A stretch of 64,000 nt of DNA from NCBI RefSeq assembly GCF_001708445.1, contig NZ_CP015637.1, positions 1,737,001 to 1,801,000 of the forward strand, in the 5' to 3' direction. Below the pieces are notes generated by a model. That model was given only the letters and a program-made list of their open reading frames with translations, made no database searches and was not told the origin of the DNA. Positions within the stretch are counted from its first letter, which is position 1, and each line of letters starts with the position of its first letter. The position numbers were made by a program, and so were the translations under genes. Below, piece by piece: positions 9,688 through 22,180 of the stretch. This DNA comes from Pseudomonas fluorescens (GTDB lineage Bacteria; Pseudomonadota; Gammaproteobacteria; Pseudomonadales; Pseudomonadaceae).

Positions 9688-10011
9688 CCCTGAAAGTCAA
9701 TAAAACCCTCCGATCCGCCCTCAAAAAAAAGCACCACCCCATCTCTGAGCCCCTCTCGTCCTCTTCAAGCCTGTCATCCGTCAAATTACTAGTCTCCATG
9801 CGCATCAGGGGGATAGGTGCGTGGCGGCGATTGTGATAACATCCGGCGGTTTCCAGGGTCGCCCCGAGGGGGGATCCTTAACGCGCAGATCCGTGTCATA
9901 ACTCGTTGATTTGTCGTAAGTCGTTGTCAGGCACCATGCCGGCAGCGACGAGCTTCGTTCGTCCCATATGGATGTGACGAGGTTTCACCCGAAAAAGGAA
10001 TCAGGCTTCTC
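9688..10011 (+). other. gyrA upstream region
   Basis: About 320 bases without a convincing gene; the small frames here are unlike proteins. It should carry the gyrA promoter and leader. AT-richer stretches occur around 9775-9795 and 9828-9842 (TTGTGATAACAT), the latter a possible -10 area, but no clear -35/-10 pair can be called. The gyrA ribosome-binding region precedes the ATG at 10012. Confidence 0.4.
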
Positions 10012-12666
<2,655 letters not shown>

Positions 12667-12676
12667 GCGGACATAC

Positions 12677-12710
12677 AGGGGGCGGATGAAGATTCGCCCC
12701 CTTGTTGTTT
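12677..12710 (+). terminator. Intrinsic terminator after gyrA
   Basis: AGGGGGCG and CGCCCCCT pair around a ten-base loop (12685-12694), followed by TGTTGTTTGT. It starts 11 bases after the gyrA stop. The T tract is interrupted, so termination may be partial. Confidence 0.75.
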
Positions 12711-12738
12711 GTCCCCTTTGAAATAACAACGCCGCCCC

Positions 12739-12840
12739 CTGTAGGAGCGAGCCTGCTCGCGAAAATCGTCAACGATAACGCGGGCTGCCTGATACGCCCT
12801 TGCGCTCTCGGGTTTTTCGCGAGCAAGCTCACGCCTACAG
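12739..12840. repeat. REPIN (inverted pair of REP units, family 2)
   Basis: The left unit CTGTAGGAGCGAGC...GCTCGCGAAAA and the right unit TTTTTCGCGAGCAAGCTC...CCTACAG are inverted around a GC-rich centre. This is a different family from the GTGGGAGGGGG units; related copies occur at 48582-48682 and, as a single unit, at 59387-59413. It lies between the gyrA terminator and serC. Confidence 0.87.
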
Positions 12841-12878
12841 TGTTTGATTTCAGTCCCACCAGATCAGAGAGATTGGAT

Positions 12879-13964
12879 GTGAGCAAGAGAGCCTATAACT
12901 TCTGTGCCGGTCCCGCGGCGCTTCCTGAAGCAGTCCTGCAGCGTGCGCAGGGTGAACTCCTCGACTGGCATGGAAAAGGCCTCTCCGTGATGGAAATGAG
13001 CCATCGCAGTGATGAGTTCGTGTCCATTGCCACCAAGGCCGAGCAGGACCTGCGCGACTTGCTGGACATCCCTTCCGACTACAAAGTGCTGTTCCTGCAA
13101 GGCGGCGCGAGCCAGCAGTTCGCCCAGTTGCCGCTGAACCTGCTGCCGGAAGACGGCACTGCCGACTATATCGACACCGGTATCTGGTCGCAGAAAGCCA
13201 TTGAAGAGGCTTCGCGCTACGGCCATGTCAACGTTGCCGGCACCGCCAAGCCCTACGACTACTTCGCGATTCCAGGTCAGAACGAATGGAAGTTGTCGAA
13301 GGACGCGGCCTACGTGCACTACGTGCAAAACGAAACCATCGGTGGCCTGGAGTTTGACTGGGTGCCTGAAGTGGGGGATGTCCCGCTGGTGTGCGACATG
13401 TCTTCGGACATTCTTTCGCGCCCTATCGATGTGTCCAAGTACGGCATGATCTACGCCGGCGCGCAGAAGAACATCGGCCCGAGCGGCATCCTGGTCAACA
13501 TCATCCGTGAAGACCTGCTGGGGCGTGCCCGCTCGGTGTGCCCGACCATGCTCAACTACAAGGTCGCGGCTGATAACGGCTCGATGTACAACACCCCGCC
13601 GGCGTTCGCCTGGTACCTGTCGGGCCTGGTGTTCGAGTGGCTGAAAGAGCAGGGCGGCGTGGCTGCCATGGGCAAGCTCAACGAAGAGAAGAAGCGCGTC
13701 CTGTACAACTTCATCGACGCCAGCGGCCTGTACAGCAACCCGATCAACCTGACCGACCGCTCGTGGATGAACGTGCCGTTCCGCCTGGCCGATGACCGCC
13801 TGGACAAGCCGTTCCTGGCCGGTGCCGATGCGCGTGGCCTGTTGAACCTCAAGGGCCATCGCTCAGTGGGCGGCATGCGCGCCTCCATCTACAACGCTGT
13901 CGACATCAACGCGATCAACGCGCTGGTGGCCTACATGGCAGAGTTCGAAAAGGAACACGGCTAA
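12879..13964 (+). CDS. serC: Phosphoserine aminotransferase
   Basis: PLP-dependent class V aminotransferase of 361 residues that converts 3-phosphohydroxypyruvate to phosphoserine; it also serves pyridoxine synthesis. The PLP lysine is in YAGAQKNIGPSG. The start is GTG (VSKRAYNFCAGPAALPEAV), chosen because SKRxxNFCAGPAALP is the conserved N-terminus; the frame upstream runs into the REPIN. The stop overlaps the pheA start (TAATG, 13962-13966). It opens the serC-pheA-hisC-tyrA::aroA-cmk run that links serine and aromatic amino-acid synthesis. Confidence 0.97.
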   Translation: MSKRAYNFCAGPAALPEAVLQRAQGELLDWHGKGLSVMEMSHRSDEFVSIATKAEQDLRDLLDIPSDYKVLFLQGGASQQFAQLPLNLLPEDGTADYIDTGIWSQKAIEEASRYGHVNVAGTAKPYDYFAIPGQNEWKLSKDAAYVHYVQNETIGGLEFDWVPEVGDVPLVCDMSSDILSRPIDVSKYGMIYAGAQKNIGPSGILVNIIREDLLGRARSVCPTMLNYKVAADNGSMYNTPPAFAWYLSGLVFEWLKEQGGVAAMGKLNEEKKRVLYNFIDASGLYSNPINLTDRSWMNVPFRLADDRLDKPFLAGADARGLLNLKGHRSVGGMRASIYNAVDINAINALVAYMAEFEKEHG

Positions 13965-15058
13965 TGTCTGAGCAAGAACTCAAGGCCCTGCGCGTGCGCA
14001 TTGACAGCCTGGACGAGAAAGTCCTGGAGCTGATCAGTGAGCGCGCGCGGTGCGCCCAGGAAGTGGCACGGGTGAAGATGGCGTCCCTGGCTGAAGGCGA
14101 AGTGCCGGTGTTCTACCGGCCTGAGCGCGAGGCCCAGGTACTCAAGCGCGTGATGGAGCGTAACAAGGGGCCGCTGGGCAACGAAGAGATGGCGCGGCTG
14201 TTCCGCGAAATCATGTCGTCGTGCCTGGCCCTGGAGCAGCCGCTGAAGGTGGCGTACCTCGGTCCCGAGGGCACGTTCACCCAGGCCGCCGCCATGAAGC
14301 ACTTCGGTCACGCGGTGATCAGCAAGCCGATGGCCGCCATCGACGAAGTGTTCCGCGAAGTGGCCGCCGGCGCGGTGAACTTTGGCGTGGTGCCGGTGGA
14401 AAACTCCACCGAAGGCGCGGTCAACCACACGCTGGACAGCTTCCTCGAGCACGACATGGTGATCTGCGGCGAAGTCGAGCTGCGCATCCACCACCACCTG
14501 CTGGTGGGCGAAAACACCAAGACCGACAGCATCAGCCGTATCTATTCCCACGCCCAGTCCCTGGCCCAGTGCCGCAAGTGGCTGGACGCCCATTACCCGA
14601 ATGTCGAGCGCGTGGCGGTGTCCAGCAACGCCGAAGCGGCCAAGCGGGTCAAGGGCGAGTGGAATTCGGCGGCGATTGCCGGTGATATGGCCGCTGGCCT
14701 GTACGGCTTGACGCGCCTGGCCGAGAAAATTGAAGACCGTCCGGACAACTCCACGCGCTTCCTGATGATCGGCAGCCAGGAAGTACCGCCGACCGGCGAC
14801 GACAAGACGTCGATCATCGTCTCCATGAGCAACAAGCCCGGCGCGCTGCATGAGCTGCTGGTGCCGTTCCACGACAACGGGATTGACCTGACGCGCATCG
14901 AGACCCGTCCTTCGCGCAGCGGTAAATGGACGTATGTGTTCTTTATCGACTTCATCGGCCACCACCGTGATCCGCTGGTCAAAGGCGTGCTGGAGAAGAT
15001 CAGTCAGGAAGCCGTGGCACTCAAGGTGCTGGGCTCTTACCCGAAAGCGGTTTTGTGA
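13964..15058 (+). CDS. pheA: Bifunctional chorismate mutase/prephenate dehydratase (P-protein)
   Basis: 364 residues with three domains. An AroQ-type chorismate mutase is at about 1-90. A prephenate dehydratase is at about 94-275, with ENSTEGAVNHTLD and STRFLMIG. A C-terminal ACT domain has GALHELLVPF and ETRPS, the phenylalanine-binding site for feedback inhibition. It makes phenylpyruvate from chorismate. It overlaps serC by one base and precedes hisC by 9 bases, consistent with one transcript. The PDT motif usually written YSHPQ reads YSHAQ here. Confidence 0.96.
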   Translation: MSEQELKALRVRIDSLDEKVLELISERARCAQEVARVKMASLAEGEVPVFYRPEREAQVLKRVMERNKGPLGNEEMARLFREIMSSCLALEQPLKVAYLGPEGTFTQAAAMKHFGHAVISKPMAAIDEVFREVAAGAVNFGVVPVENSTEGAVNHTLDSFLEHDMVICGEVELRIHHHLLVGENTKTDSISRIYSHAQSLAQCRKWLDAHYPNVERVAVSSNAEAAKRVKGEWNSAAIAGDMAAGLYGLTRLAEKIEDRPDNSTRFLMIGSQEVPPTGDDKTSIIVSMSNKPGALHELLVPFHDNGIDLTRIETRPSRSGKWTYVFFIDFIGHHRDPLVKGVLEKISQEAVALKVLGSYPKAVL

Positions 15059-15067
15059 GGCTTTAAC

Positions 15068-16180
15068 ATGAGTGGCAACTTCCTCGCCCTGGCGCAGCCG
15101 GGCGTGCAACAACTGTCGCCTTACGTTCCGGGCAAGCCTGTGGACGAGTTGGCGCGTGAGTTGAACCTGGACCCGGCGAAGATCGTCAAGCTGGCGAGTA
15201 ACGAGAACCCACTGGGTCCGAGCCCCAAGGTATTGGCGGCGATTCGTGAAGAACTGGCCGAACTGACCCGTTATCCGGATGGCAATGGGTTTGCCCTCAA
15301 GTCCTTGCTGGCGCAAAAGTGCCGGGTCGAGCTGAACCAGGTCACCCTGGGCAATGGTTCCAACGACATCCTTGAGCTGGTGGGGCGTGCCTATCTGGCA
15401 CCTGGCTTGAACGCGGTGTTCAGCGAACACGCATTTGCGGTCTATCCGATCGTCACTCAGGCCGTCGGTGCCGAGGCGCGCGTGATTCCTGCCAAGGATT
15501 GGGGTCACGACCTGCCGGCGATGCTGGCAGCCATCGATGCCCAGACTCGCGTGGTTTTTATCGCCAACCCGAACAACCCGACCGGTACCTGGTTCGACGC
15601 GCAGGCGTTGAATGACTTCCTGCAAGACGTGCCTGAGCACGTGCTGGTTGTTCTGGACGAAGCCTATATCGAGTACGCCGAGGGCAGTGACCTGCCGGAT
15701 GGCCTGGATTTCCTGGCGGCCTACCCGAACCTGCTGGTGTCGCGCACCTTCTCCAAGGCTTACGGCCTGGCGTCTCTTCGGGTCGGCTACGGCCTGTCGA
15801 CGGCGGTCGTCGCTGATGTGCTGAACCGCGTGCGCCAACCTTTCAACGTCAACAGCCTCGCCCTGGCGGCGGCCTGTGCGGCGGTACAGGATACCGAGTA
15901 CCTGGAAGAAGGGCGCCGCACCAATGAATGCGGCATGCTGCAATTGCAGGAAGGCTTCCGTGAGTTGGGCCTGGGCTGGATTCCGTCCAAGGGCAACTTC
16001 ATCTGCGTCGACCTCGGCCAGGTGGCCGCGCCAATCTTCCAGGGCCTGCTGCGCGAAGGCGTGATCGTTCGCCCGGTGGCCAACTACGGCATGCCGAATC
16101 ACCTGCGTATCACCATTGGCTTGCCGGCTGAAAACAGTCGCTTCCTGGAGGCGCTGGCCAAGGTTCTGGCTCGTGGTTGA
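15068..16180 (+). CDS. hisC: Histidinol-phosphate aminotransferase (HisC2/aromatic-operon type)
   Basis: Fold-type I PLP aminotransferase of 370 residues. NPNNPTGTW, DEAYIEYA and the PLP-lysine motif SRTFSKAYGLASLRVG are present. Members in this aromatic operon act on histidinol phosphate and probably also on aromatic keto acids, which would suit its position between pheA and tyrA; that dual role is inferred. The start follows pheA by 9 bases. Its end lies just before, or overlaps, the next gene depending on the start chosen there. Confidence 0.93.
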   Translation: MSGNFLALAQPGVQQLSPYVPGKPVDELARELNLDPAKIVKLASNENPLGPSPKVLAAIREELAELTRYPDGNGFALKSLLAQKCRVELNQVTLGNGSNDILELVGRAYLAPGLNAVFSEHAFAVYPIVTQAVGAEARVIPAKDWGHDLPAMLAAIDAQTRVVFIANPNNPTGTWFDAQALNDFLQDVPEHVLVVLDEAYIEYAEGSDLPDGLDFLAAYPNLLVSRTFSKAYGLASLRVGYGLSTAVVADVLNRVRQPFNVNSLALAAACAAVQDTEYLEEGRRTNECGMLQLQEGFRELGLGWIPSKGNFICVDLGQVAAPIFQGLLREGVIVRPVANYGMPNHLRITIGLPAENSRFLEALAKVLARG

Positions 16181-16208
16181 TGTCACTGCATTGCAACCTG
16201 TTGTGCCT

Positions 16209-18419
16209 ATGATCGGTCGCCTGGTGGTGGTCGGCCTGGGTTTGATCGGTGGCTCCTTCGCCAAGGGCCTGCGTGAAAGTGGATTGTGTGGCGAAGTGGT
16301 GGGTGTGGACCTCGACCCGCAATCGCGCAAGCTGGCGGTAGAACTGGGCGTCGTGGATCGCTGCGAGGCGGACCTGGCGCTCGCGTGCCAGGGCGCGGAC
16401 GTGATCCAGCTCGCCGTGCCGATCCTGGCCATGGAAAAACTGCTGGCGCTGTTGGCCGGCATGGACCTGGGCCAGGCGATCCTGACGGACGTCGGCAGTG
16501 CCAAGGGCAATGTGGTGCGTGCAGCGCAACAGGCCTTTGGCGGCATGCCGTCGCGTTTTGTACCGGGCCATCCGATTGCCGGTTCCGAGCAGAGCGGGGT
16601 GGAAGCCTCCAATGCGCAGCTGTTCCGCCGCCATAAAGTGATCCTGACGCCGCTGGAGCAAACCGACCCGGCCGCGCTGGCCGTGGTGGATCGTCTCTGG
16701 CGTGAGTTGGGGGCGGATGTGGAGCATATGCAGGTCGAGCGCCACGACGAAGTGCTGGCGGCGACCAGTCACCTGCCTCATCTGCTGGCGTTTGGCTTGG
16801 TGGATTCGCTGGCCAAGCGCAACGAGAACCTGGAAATTTTCCGCTACGCCGCGGGTGGCTTCCGCGATTTTACGCGGATTGCCGGCAGCGACCCGGTGAT
16901 GTGGCACGACATCTTTCTCGCCAATCGTGAAGCGGTGTTGCGCACCTTGGACACCTTTCGCAGTGACCTCGACGCCTTGCGCGACGCGGTGGATGCCGGG
17001 GATGGCCATCAATTATTGGGCGTGTTCACCCGTGCGCGGGTGGCACGTGAACATTTCAGCAAGATCCTGGCGCGCCGGGCCTATATGGAAACCGCAGTGA
17101 ACGCCGATGACCTGACTTTCATCGCCAACCCGGGTGGCCGCTTGAGCGGGCGCATCCGGGTGCCGGGTGACAAGTCGATCTCCCATCGTTCGATCATGCT
17201 CGGTTCGTTGGCCGAGGGCGTGACGGAAGTCGAGGGGTTCCTTGAGGGCGAGGATGCCTTGGCGACTTTGCAGGCGTTTCGCGACATGGGCGTGGTGATT
17301 GAAGGGCCGCACCATGGGCGCGTGACTATCCATGGTGTGGGGCTGCATGGCTTGAAGCCGGCGCCAGGGCCGATCTATCTCGGCAATTCCGGCACTTCGA
17401 TGCGACTGCTGTCCGGCTTGCTGGCGGCGCAGCGCTTCGACAGCGTCCTGACCGGCGATGCTTCGCTGTCCAAGCGCCCGATGAACCGCGTGGCCAAGCC
17501 GTTGCGGGACATGGGCGCGGTGATCGAGACCGGACCGGAAGGGCGTCCGCCGTTGACCATTCGCGGCGGGCAGACGCTGAAAGGCCTGGCCTATGCGATG
17601 CCGATGGCGAGTGCGCAGGTCAAATCCTGCCTGTTGCTTGCCGGGCTGTATGCCGAAGGTAAAACGTCGGTGACCGAGCCAGCGCCGACCCGTGACCATA
17701 CCGAACGGATGTTGCGCGGCTTTGGTTATCCGGTGGTGGTGGAGGGCGCGACGGCGTCGGTGGAATCAGGCCATGGACTGACCGCTGCCCACATCGAGGT
17801 GCCGGGGGATATTTCGTCTTCGGCGTTTTTCCTGGTGGCGGCGTCGATTGCCGAGGGTTCCGAGTTGTTGCTGGAGCATGTGGGCATCAATCCGACGCGT
17901 ACCGGTGTGATCGATATCCTGCGGCTGATGGGCGCAGATATCAGCCTCGAAAATCAGCGGGAAGTGGGCGGTGAGCCGGTGGCTGACCTGCGGGTTCGTG
18001 CTGCTGTACTCAAGGGTATCGAGATTCCCGAGGCGCTGGTGCCCTTGGCGATCGACGAGTTTCCCGTGCTGTTTGTCGCCGCGGCTTGCGCCACTGGGCG
18101 AACCGTCTTGCGCGGTGCCGAGGAGCTGCGGGTCAAGGAGTCTGACCGCATCCAGGTCATGGCCGATGGTCTGCTGGCGCTGGGCGTGAAGTGTGAACCC
18201 ACCCCTGATGGGATTATCATTGAGGGTGGCCCGATGGGGGGTGGTGAAGTCCATGCCCACGGCGATCATCGGATTGCCATGGCGTTCAGCGTGGCGTCCC
18301 TGCGGGCGACGGCGCCGATTCGTATCCGTGACTGCGCCAATGTAGCTACATCTTTTCCGAACTTTCTTACACTGTGTGCCCAAGTCGGCATCCGTGTTGC
18401 CCAAGAGGCTCAATTGTGA
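16209..18419 (+). CDS. tyrA-aroA: Fused prephenate/arogenate dehydrogenase and EPSP synthase (TyrA::AroA)
   Basis: Natural fusion of two aromatic-pathway enzymes, 736 residues from the ATG at 16209; a GTG at 16173, preceded by AAGG, is an alternative. The TyrA half (about 1-290) has the NAD loop [15 protein letters not shown] and [10 protein letters not shown]. The AroA half (about 305-735) has [28 protein letters not shown] and [25 protein letters not shown] resembles the class II EPSP-synthase signature rather than the E. coli class I form. It is a known Pseudomonas architecture. The stop overlaps the cmk GTG start. Confidence 0.95.
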   Translation: MIGRLVVVGLGLIGGSFAKGLRESGLCGEVVGVDLDPQSRKLAVELGVVDRCEADLALACQGADVIQLAVPILAMEKLLALLAGMDLGQAILTDVGSAKGNVVRAAQQAFGGMPSRFVPGHPIAGSEQSGVEASNAQLFRRHKVILTPLEQTDPAALAVVDRLWRELGADVEHMQVERHDEVLAATSHLPHLLAFGLVDSLAKRNENLEIFRYAAGGFRDFTRIAGSDPVMWHDIFLANREAVLRTLDTFRSDLDALRDAVDAGDGHQLLGVFTRARVAREHFSKILARRAYMETAVNADDLTFIANPGGRLSGRIRVPGDKSISHRSIMLGSLAEGVTEVEGFLEGEDALATLQAFRDMGVVIEGPHHGRVTIHGVGLHGLKPAPGPIYLGNSGTSMRLLSGLLAAQRFDSVLTGDASLSKRPMNRVAKPLRDMGAVIETGPEGRPPLTIRGGQTLKGLAYAMPMASAQVKSCLLLAGLYAEGKTSVTEPAPTRDHTERMLRGFGYPVVVEGATASVESGHGLTAAHIEVPGDISSSAFFLVAASIAEGSELLLEHVGINPTRTGVIDILRLMGADISLENQREVGGEPVADLRVRAAVLKGIEIPEALVPLAIDEFPVLFVAAACATGRTVLRGAEELRVKESDRIQVMADGLLALGVKCEPTPDGIIIEGGPMGGGEVHAHGDHRIAMAFSVASLRATAPIRIRDCANVATSFPNFLTLCAQVGIRVAQEAQL

Positions 18420-19105
18420 ATATCAAAGCACCGGTGATTACCATCGACGGGCCAAGCGGCTCGGGCAAAGGCACGATCGCCGGCATCCTGGCCAAGCGCC
18501 TCGGCTGGTGCCTGCTGGACTCCGGCGCGCTGTACCGCCTGCTGGCATTTGCCGCACGCAACCATGGCGTCGACCTGACCAACGAAGAATCCCTGAAACT
18601 GCTGGCGGCGCATCTCGATGTGCAGTTCGTCGGCGCGACGGAAGGTCATCCGCAGCGCATCATCCTGGAAGGCGATGATGTGACCGACGACCTGCGTAAT
18701 GAACAAGTCGGTTCCTGGGCTTCCCAGGTCGCCGCGCTGCCGGCCGTACGCGATGCACTGCTGCAGCGCCAGCGGGCATTCCAGGAGCCACCGGGCCTGG
18801 TGGCAGACGGTCGCGACATGGGGACCGTGGTGTTTCCTGAGGCACCGCTGAAGATTTTCCTGACCGCCAGTGCCGAGGAACGTGCTCGCCGCCGCTACTT
18901 GCAGTTGAAGGGCAAAGTCGATGGTGTTAGTCTGTCGAGTCTGCTAGATGAGATCCGTGCACGCGATGAGCGTGATACCCAGCGCGCAGTAGCCCCGCTC
19001 AAACCGGCGGCTGATGCCATACAGCTGGATTCCACGGAGTTGTCCATCGAGCAGGTGCTGGAACGCATCTTGAGTGAAATCGCCATTCGCGATATCGCCG
19101 GGTGA
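18416..19105 (+). CDS. cmk: Cytidylate kinase
   Basis: CMP/dCMP kinase of 229 residues. The P-loop GPSGSGKGT lies near residues 11-19, with the family pattern [22 protein letters not shown]. The start is GTG overlapping the aroA stop (GTGA, 18416-18419), chosen because [18 protein letters not shown] is the conserved N-terminus. It ends the aromatic operon; a hairpin then separates it from rpsA, the usual cmk-rpsA order of gamma-proteobacteria. Confidence 0.96.
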   Translation: MNIKAPVITIDGPSGSGKGTIAGILAKRLGWCLLDSGALYRLLAFAARNHGVDLTNEESLKLLAAHLDVQFVGATEGHPQRIILEGDDVTDDLRNEQVGSWASQVAALPAVRDALLQRQRAFQEPPGLVADGRDMGTVVFPEAPLKIFLTASAEERARRRYLQLKGKVDGVSLSSLLDEIRARDERDTQRAVAPLKPAADAIQLDSTELSIEQVLERILSEIAIRDIAG

Positions 19106-19107
19106 TC

Positions 19108-19155
19108 AAGAAGGCCGCAGGGGACCAGTCATAGTCCTGCGGTGGCTTCTTTTAA
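19108..19155 (+). terminator. Hairpin with T run between cmk and rpsA
   Basis: AAGAAG...CCGCAGG pairs with CCTGCGG...CTTCTT with a small bulge, followed by TTTT. It lies three bases after the cmk stop. It looks like an intrinsic terminator or attenuator that lowers read-through from the biosynthetic operon into rpsA, which would then have its own promoter in the remaining 70 bases. Confidence 0.6.
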
Positions 19156-19225
19156 CTGAAACTGACCCACACCGTCTGGGGTGTGGAGATGGGCGTATTC
19201 TTCGCCCTTATCAACAGGAATTAAA

Positions 19226-20911
19226 ATGAGCGAAAGCTTTGCGGAACTCTTTGAAGAAAGCCTAAAAACCCTGAACCTTCAGGCAGGCTCCATCATCACC
19301 GGTGTTATCGTTGATATCGATTACCAAGCTCGCTGGGTAACCGTTCACGCTGGTCTGAAGTCTGAAGCTCTGATCCCGCTGGAACAGTTCTACAACGATG
19401 CTGGTGATCTGACAATCAATGTCGGTGACGAAGTTCACGTTGCTCTGGACTCGGTTGAAGACGGTTTCGGTGAAACCAAGCTGTCCCGTGAAAAAGCCAA
19501 GCGCGCTGAATGCTGGATTGTTCTCGAAGCAGCCTTCGCAGCTGAAGAAGTGGTCAAGGGCGTTATCAACGGTAAGGTTAAAGGCGGCTTCACAGTCGAC
19601 GTTAACGGCATCCGTGCGTTCCTGCCAGGTTCTTTGGTCGACGTTCGTCCAGTGCGCGACACCACGCACCTGGAAGGCAAAGAACTCGAATTCAAAGTCA
19701 TCAAGCTCGACCAGAAGCGCAACAACGTTGTCGTTTCCCGTCGCAGCGTGCTGGAAGCAGAGAACTCCGCCGAGCGTGAAGCTCTGCTGGAATCCCTGCA
19801 GGAAGGCCAACAAGTCAAAGGTATCGTCAAAAACCTCACCGACTACGGCGCATTCGTCGACCTCGGCGGCGTGGATGGCCTGCTGCACATTACCGACATG
19901 GCTTGGAAGCGTATCAAGCATCCTTCCGAAATCGTCAACGTTGGCGACGAGATCGATGTCAAGGTTCTGAAATACGATCGCGAGCGCAACCGTGTTTCCC
20001 TGGGCCTGAAGCAACTGGGTGAAGACCCATGGGTTGCTATCAAAGCCCGTTACCCAGAAAGCACTCGCGTCACCGCGCGTGTAACCAACCTGACCGACTA
20101 CGGCTGCTTCGCAGAGCTGGAAGAAGGCGTGGAAGGCCTGGTACACGTTTCCGAAATGGACTGGACCAACAAGAACATCCACCCTTCGAAAGTCGTACAA
20201 GTCGGCGACGAAGTGGAAGTTATGGTTCTGGACATCGACGAAGAGCGTCGTCGTATCTCCCTGGGCATCAAGCAGTGCAAATCTAACCCATGGGAAGATT
20301 TCTCTGGCCAGTTCAACAAGGGCGATAAAATCTCCGGCACCATCAAGTCGATCACCGATTTCGGTATCTTCATTGGTCTGGACGGCGGCATCGACGGCCT
20401 GGTTCACCTGTCCGACATCTCCTGGAACGAAGTGGGCGAAGAAGCTGTTCGTCGCTTCAAGAAGGGCGACGAGCTGGACACCGTTATCCTGTCGGTTGAC
20501 CCAGAGCGCGAGCGCATCTCCCTGGGTATCAAGCAGCTGGAAAGCGATCCGTTCTCCGAGTACGTTCAAGAGAACGACAAAGGCGCAATCGTTAAAGGCA
20601 TCGTGAAAGAAGTTGACGCTAAAGGCGCCATCATCACTCTCGCCAACGATATCGAAGCGACTCTGAAAGCCTCCGAAATCAGCCGTGACCGCGTTGAAGA
20701 CGCGCGCAACGTTCTGAAAGAAGGCCAGGAAGTAGAAGCCAAGATCATCAGCGTTGATCGTAAGAGCCGCGTGATCCAGCTCTCCATCAAGTCGAAAGAC
20801 GAAGTGGAAGAGAAAGAAGCTATCCAGAGCCTGAAAGCTGCTCCGGAAGCTGAAAAAGGCGAGACCACCATGGCCTCCCTGCTGCGCGAAGCAATGGCTA
20901 AGCAGAACTAA
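19226..20911 (+). CDS. rpsA: 30S ribosomal protein S1
   Basis: Ribosomal protein S1, 561 residues, with six S1 RNA-binding repeats (for example [19 protein letters not shown] and [19 protein letters not shown]). It binds mRNA leaders during initiation. The start [13 protein letters not shown] is the conserved N-terminus; an upstream in-frame ATG was rejected. Codon use is strongly biased, as expected for a highly expressed gene. A strong terminator follows 15 bases after the stop. Confidence 0.99.
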   Translation: MSESFAELFEESLKTLNLQAGSIITGVIVDIDYQARWVTVHAGLKSEALIPLEQFYNDAGDLTINVGDEVHVALDSVEDGFGETKLSREKAKRAECWIVLEAAFAAEEVVKGVINGKVKGGFTVDVNGIRAFLPGSLVDVRPVRDTTHLEGKELEFKVIKLDQKRNNVVVSRRSVLEAENSAEREALLESLQEGQQVKGIVKNLTDYGAFVDLGGVDGLLHITDMAWKRIKHPSEIVNVGDEIDVKVLKYDRERNRVSLGLKQLGEDPWVAIKARYPESTRVTARVTNLTDYGCFAELEEGVEGLVHVSEMDWTNKNIHPSKVVQVGDEVEVMVLDIDEERRRISLGIKQCKSNPWEDFSGQFNKGDKISGTIKSITDFGIFIGLDGGIDGLVHLSDISWNEVGEEAVRRFKKGDELDTVILSVDPERERISLGIKQLESDPFSEYVQENDKGAIVKGIVKEVDAKGAIITLANDIEATLKASEISRDRVEDARNVLKEGQEVEAKIISVDRKSRVIQLSIKSKDEVEEKEAIQSLKAAPEAEKGETTMASLLREAMAKQN

Positions 20912-20926
20912 GTTCTGTAACGCTAT

Positions 20927-20958
20927 AAAAAGGGGCGACTTCGGTCGCCCCTTTTTTT
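20927..20958 (+). terminator. Strong intrinsic terminator after rpsA
   Basis: AAAAAGGGGCGAC and GTCGCCCCTTTTTTT pair around a TTCG tetraloop, giving a GC-rich stem with flanking A and T runs. Confidence 0.95.
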
Positions 20959-21069
20959 GCCTGAAATTTGTTGAATCAACCATCTAGAACCAAGACGTGT
21001 TGGCGGCGGTCTGAAGTGACTATAGTCTTCAGAAGCGATCCCCGTGTTGCTGACTCAATAAGGATTTGG

Positions 21070-21354
21070 ATGAACAGGCTTATCGTCATATGTGCAGTGG
21101 TAATGCTTGCAGGCTGCTCCGCCACCAGCGCCAAGACCCACGCCAAGCGCGGTGCCAGTGGTATCGAGGTCGACTGCTCGGGCCTTGGCAACAACTGGGA
21201 TAAGTGCGAGAAGCGCGCCGCCCGTGAGTGCAAGATGCAGGGCTACAAGGTGATCACCCGGTCCAGTGACGCCAAGGATGAGGGGGGTGACTATCTGTTC
21301 GGCTGGAACCCGGCAGGGGCGGTGACTCGGACGATGTTGGTGATCTGCAATTGA
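21070..21354 (+). CDS. Small putative lipoprotein of unknown function
   Basis: 94 residues with an N-terminal hydrophobic stretch and a lipobox-like LAGC (Cys at about residue 16), so probably a lipid-anchored envelope protein. The mature part has four cysteines in pattern C...C...C and C at the end (VDCSG, DKCEK, RECKM, VICN), which could form disulfides. The start at MNRLIVICAV was preferred because it places the signal correctly. It lies between rpsA and ihfB with its own flanking gaps. No function is recognised. Confidence 0.75.
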   Translation: MNRLIVICAVVMLAGCSATSAKTHAKRGASGIEVDCSGLGNNWDKCEKRAARECKMQGYKVITRSSDAKDEGGDYLFGWNPAGAVTRTMLVICN

Positions 21355-21486
21355 GGGCGCAATGGGTGTCTTGCGGCTGTTTATCCATCCTGGAGATAAG
21401 TTGATACATGGGCTGTTCAAATTCATCAAGTCATGCTAAAACCTTCGAAGCGCTTTTCCTAGCTGCTTGAAAAAGAAGGGAAAAAT

Positions 21487-21783
21487 ATGACGAAGTCGGA
21501 GTTGATCGAACGAATTGTCACCCATCAAGGGCTGCTCTCATCCAAGGATGTGGAGCTGGCTATCAAGACTATGCTTGAACAGATGTCGCAGTGCCTAGCT
21601 ACCGGCGATCGGATTGAGATCCGTGGGTTTGGGAGTTTTTCGCTGCATTATCGTGCGCCTCGTGTAGGTCGTAACCCGAAAACCGGCCAGTCCGTCAGCC
21701 TGGATGGGAAGTTTGTGCCTCATTTCAAGCCGGGGAAGGAATTGCGGGATCGGGTGAACGAAGACGAGGAAGAAGGCGTCTGA
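21487..21783 (+). CDS. ihfB: Integration host factor subunit beta
   Basis: DNA-bending HU/IHF-family protein, 98 residues, partner of Ihf[11 protein letters not shown] carries the conserved arm proline that intercalates DNA, preceded by IEIRGFGSF. Its position after rpsA is conserved. AAGAAGGGAAAAAT precedes the start as a ribosome-binding region. It ends with an acidic EDEEEGV tail. Confidence 0.98.
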   Translation: MTKSELIERIVTHQGLLSSKDVELAIKTMLEQMSQCLATGDRIEIRGFGSFSLHYRAPRVGRNPKTGQSVSLDGKFVPHFKPGKELRDRVNEDEEEGV

Positions 21784-21807
21784 TTGGTTTTGGAGTAGGG
21801 GAAGGTT

Positions 21808-22041
21808 ATGCGTGGGGTCAAGCGCGTTTTATTGGTGTTGGTGATGCTTCTCGCTGGTTTGGCGGTGCTGACATTCGTGCTGGAGAATCAGCAAGGCACT
21901 ACGTTGTCATTCCTGGGCTGGAGCAGCGCGCAACTGCCGGTGGCGGTATTTGTTGCGCTGGCATTGATTGTCGGTATGTTGATAAGCCCTGTCCTTGGGG
22001 GGCTGGTCAGGCGCAAGGTGCGTCGCAAGCAAGTGGTATAA
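21808..22041 (+). CDS. lapA: LapA-domain inner-membrane protein (DUF1049)
   Basis: 77 residues with two hydrophobic helices (about 5-24 and 42-65) and a basic KVRRKQ tail, the DUF1049/LapA pattern. In E. coli LapA acts with LapB in controlling lipopolysaccharide synthesis. It lies 24 bases after ihfB, probably in one transcript, and directly before the O-antigen locus. Family assignment is good; the exact role here is inferred. Confidence 0.82.
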   Translation: MRGVKRVLLVLVMLLAGLAVLTFVLENQQGTTLSFLGWSSAQLPVAVFVALALIVGMLISPVLGGLVRRKVRRKQVV

Positions 22042-22180
22042 CGCGGGGCCCGCTCTTTTGCGTTACGGTCAATGTAGCCGGCGGTCGCATTTAGAGTCAG
22101 GCTCGCCTCGATCTTGTGACGAGCACTTCAAGCATTTTCTCAGGCCCGCTAAATCGGACTTTCACGCTCTGCTACTTAGC

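Noticed and set aside
13961..16612. 883-residue antisense frame over pheA-hisC-tyrA
   Set aside because: Shadow of three well-identified genes with no domain of its own.
19262..20983. 573-residue antisense frame over rpsA
   Set aside because: Shadow produced by the strong codon bias of rpsA.
22042..22180. Possible wzz or JUMPstart element next to lapA
   Set aside because: The gap is only 139 bases and contains neither a frame nor a JUMPstart-like sequence.
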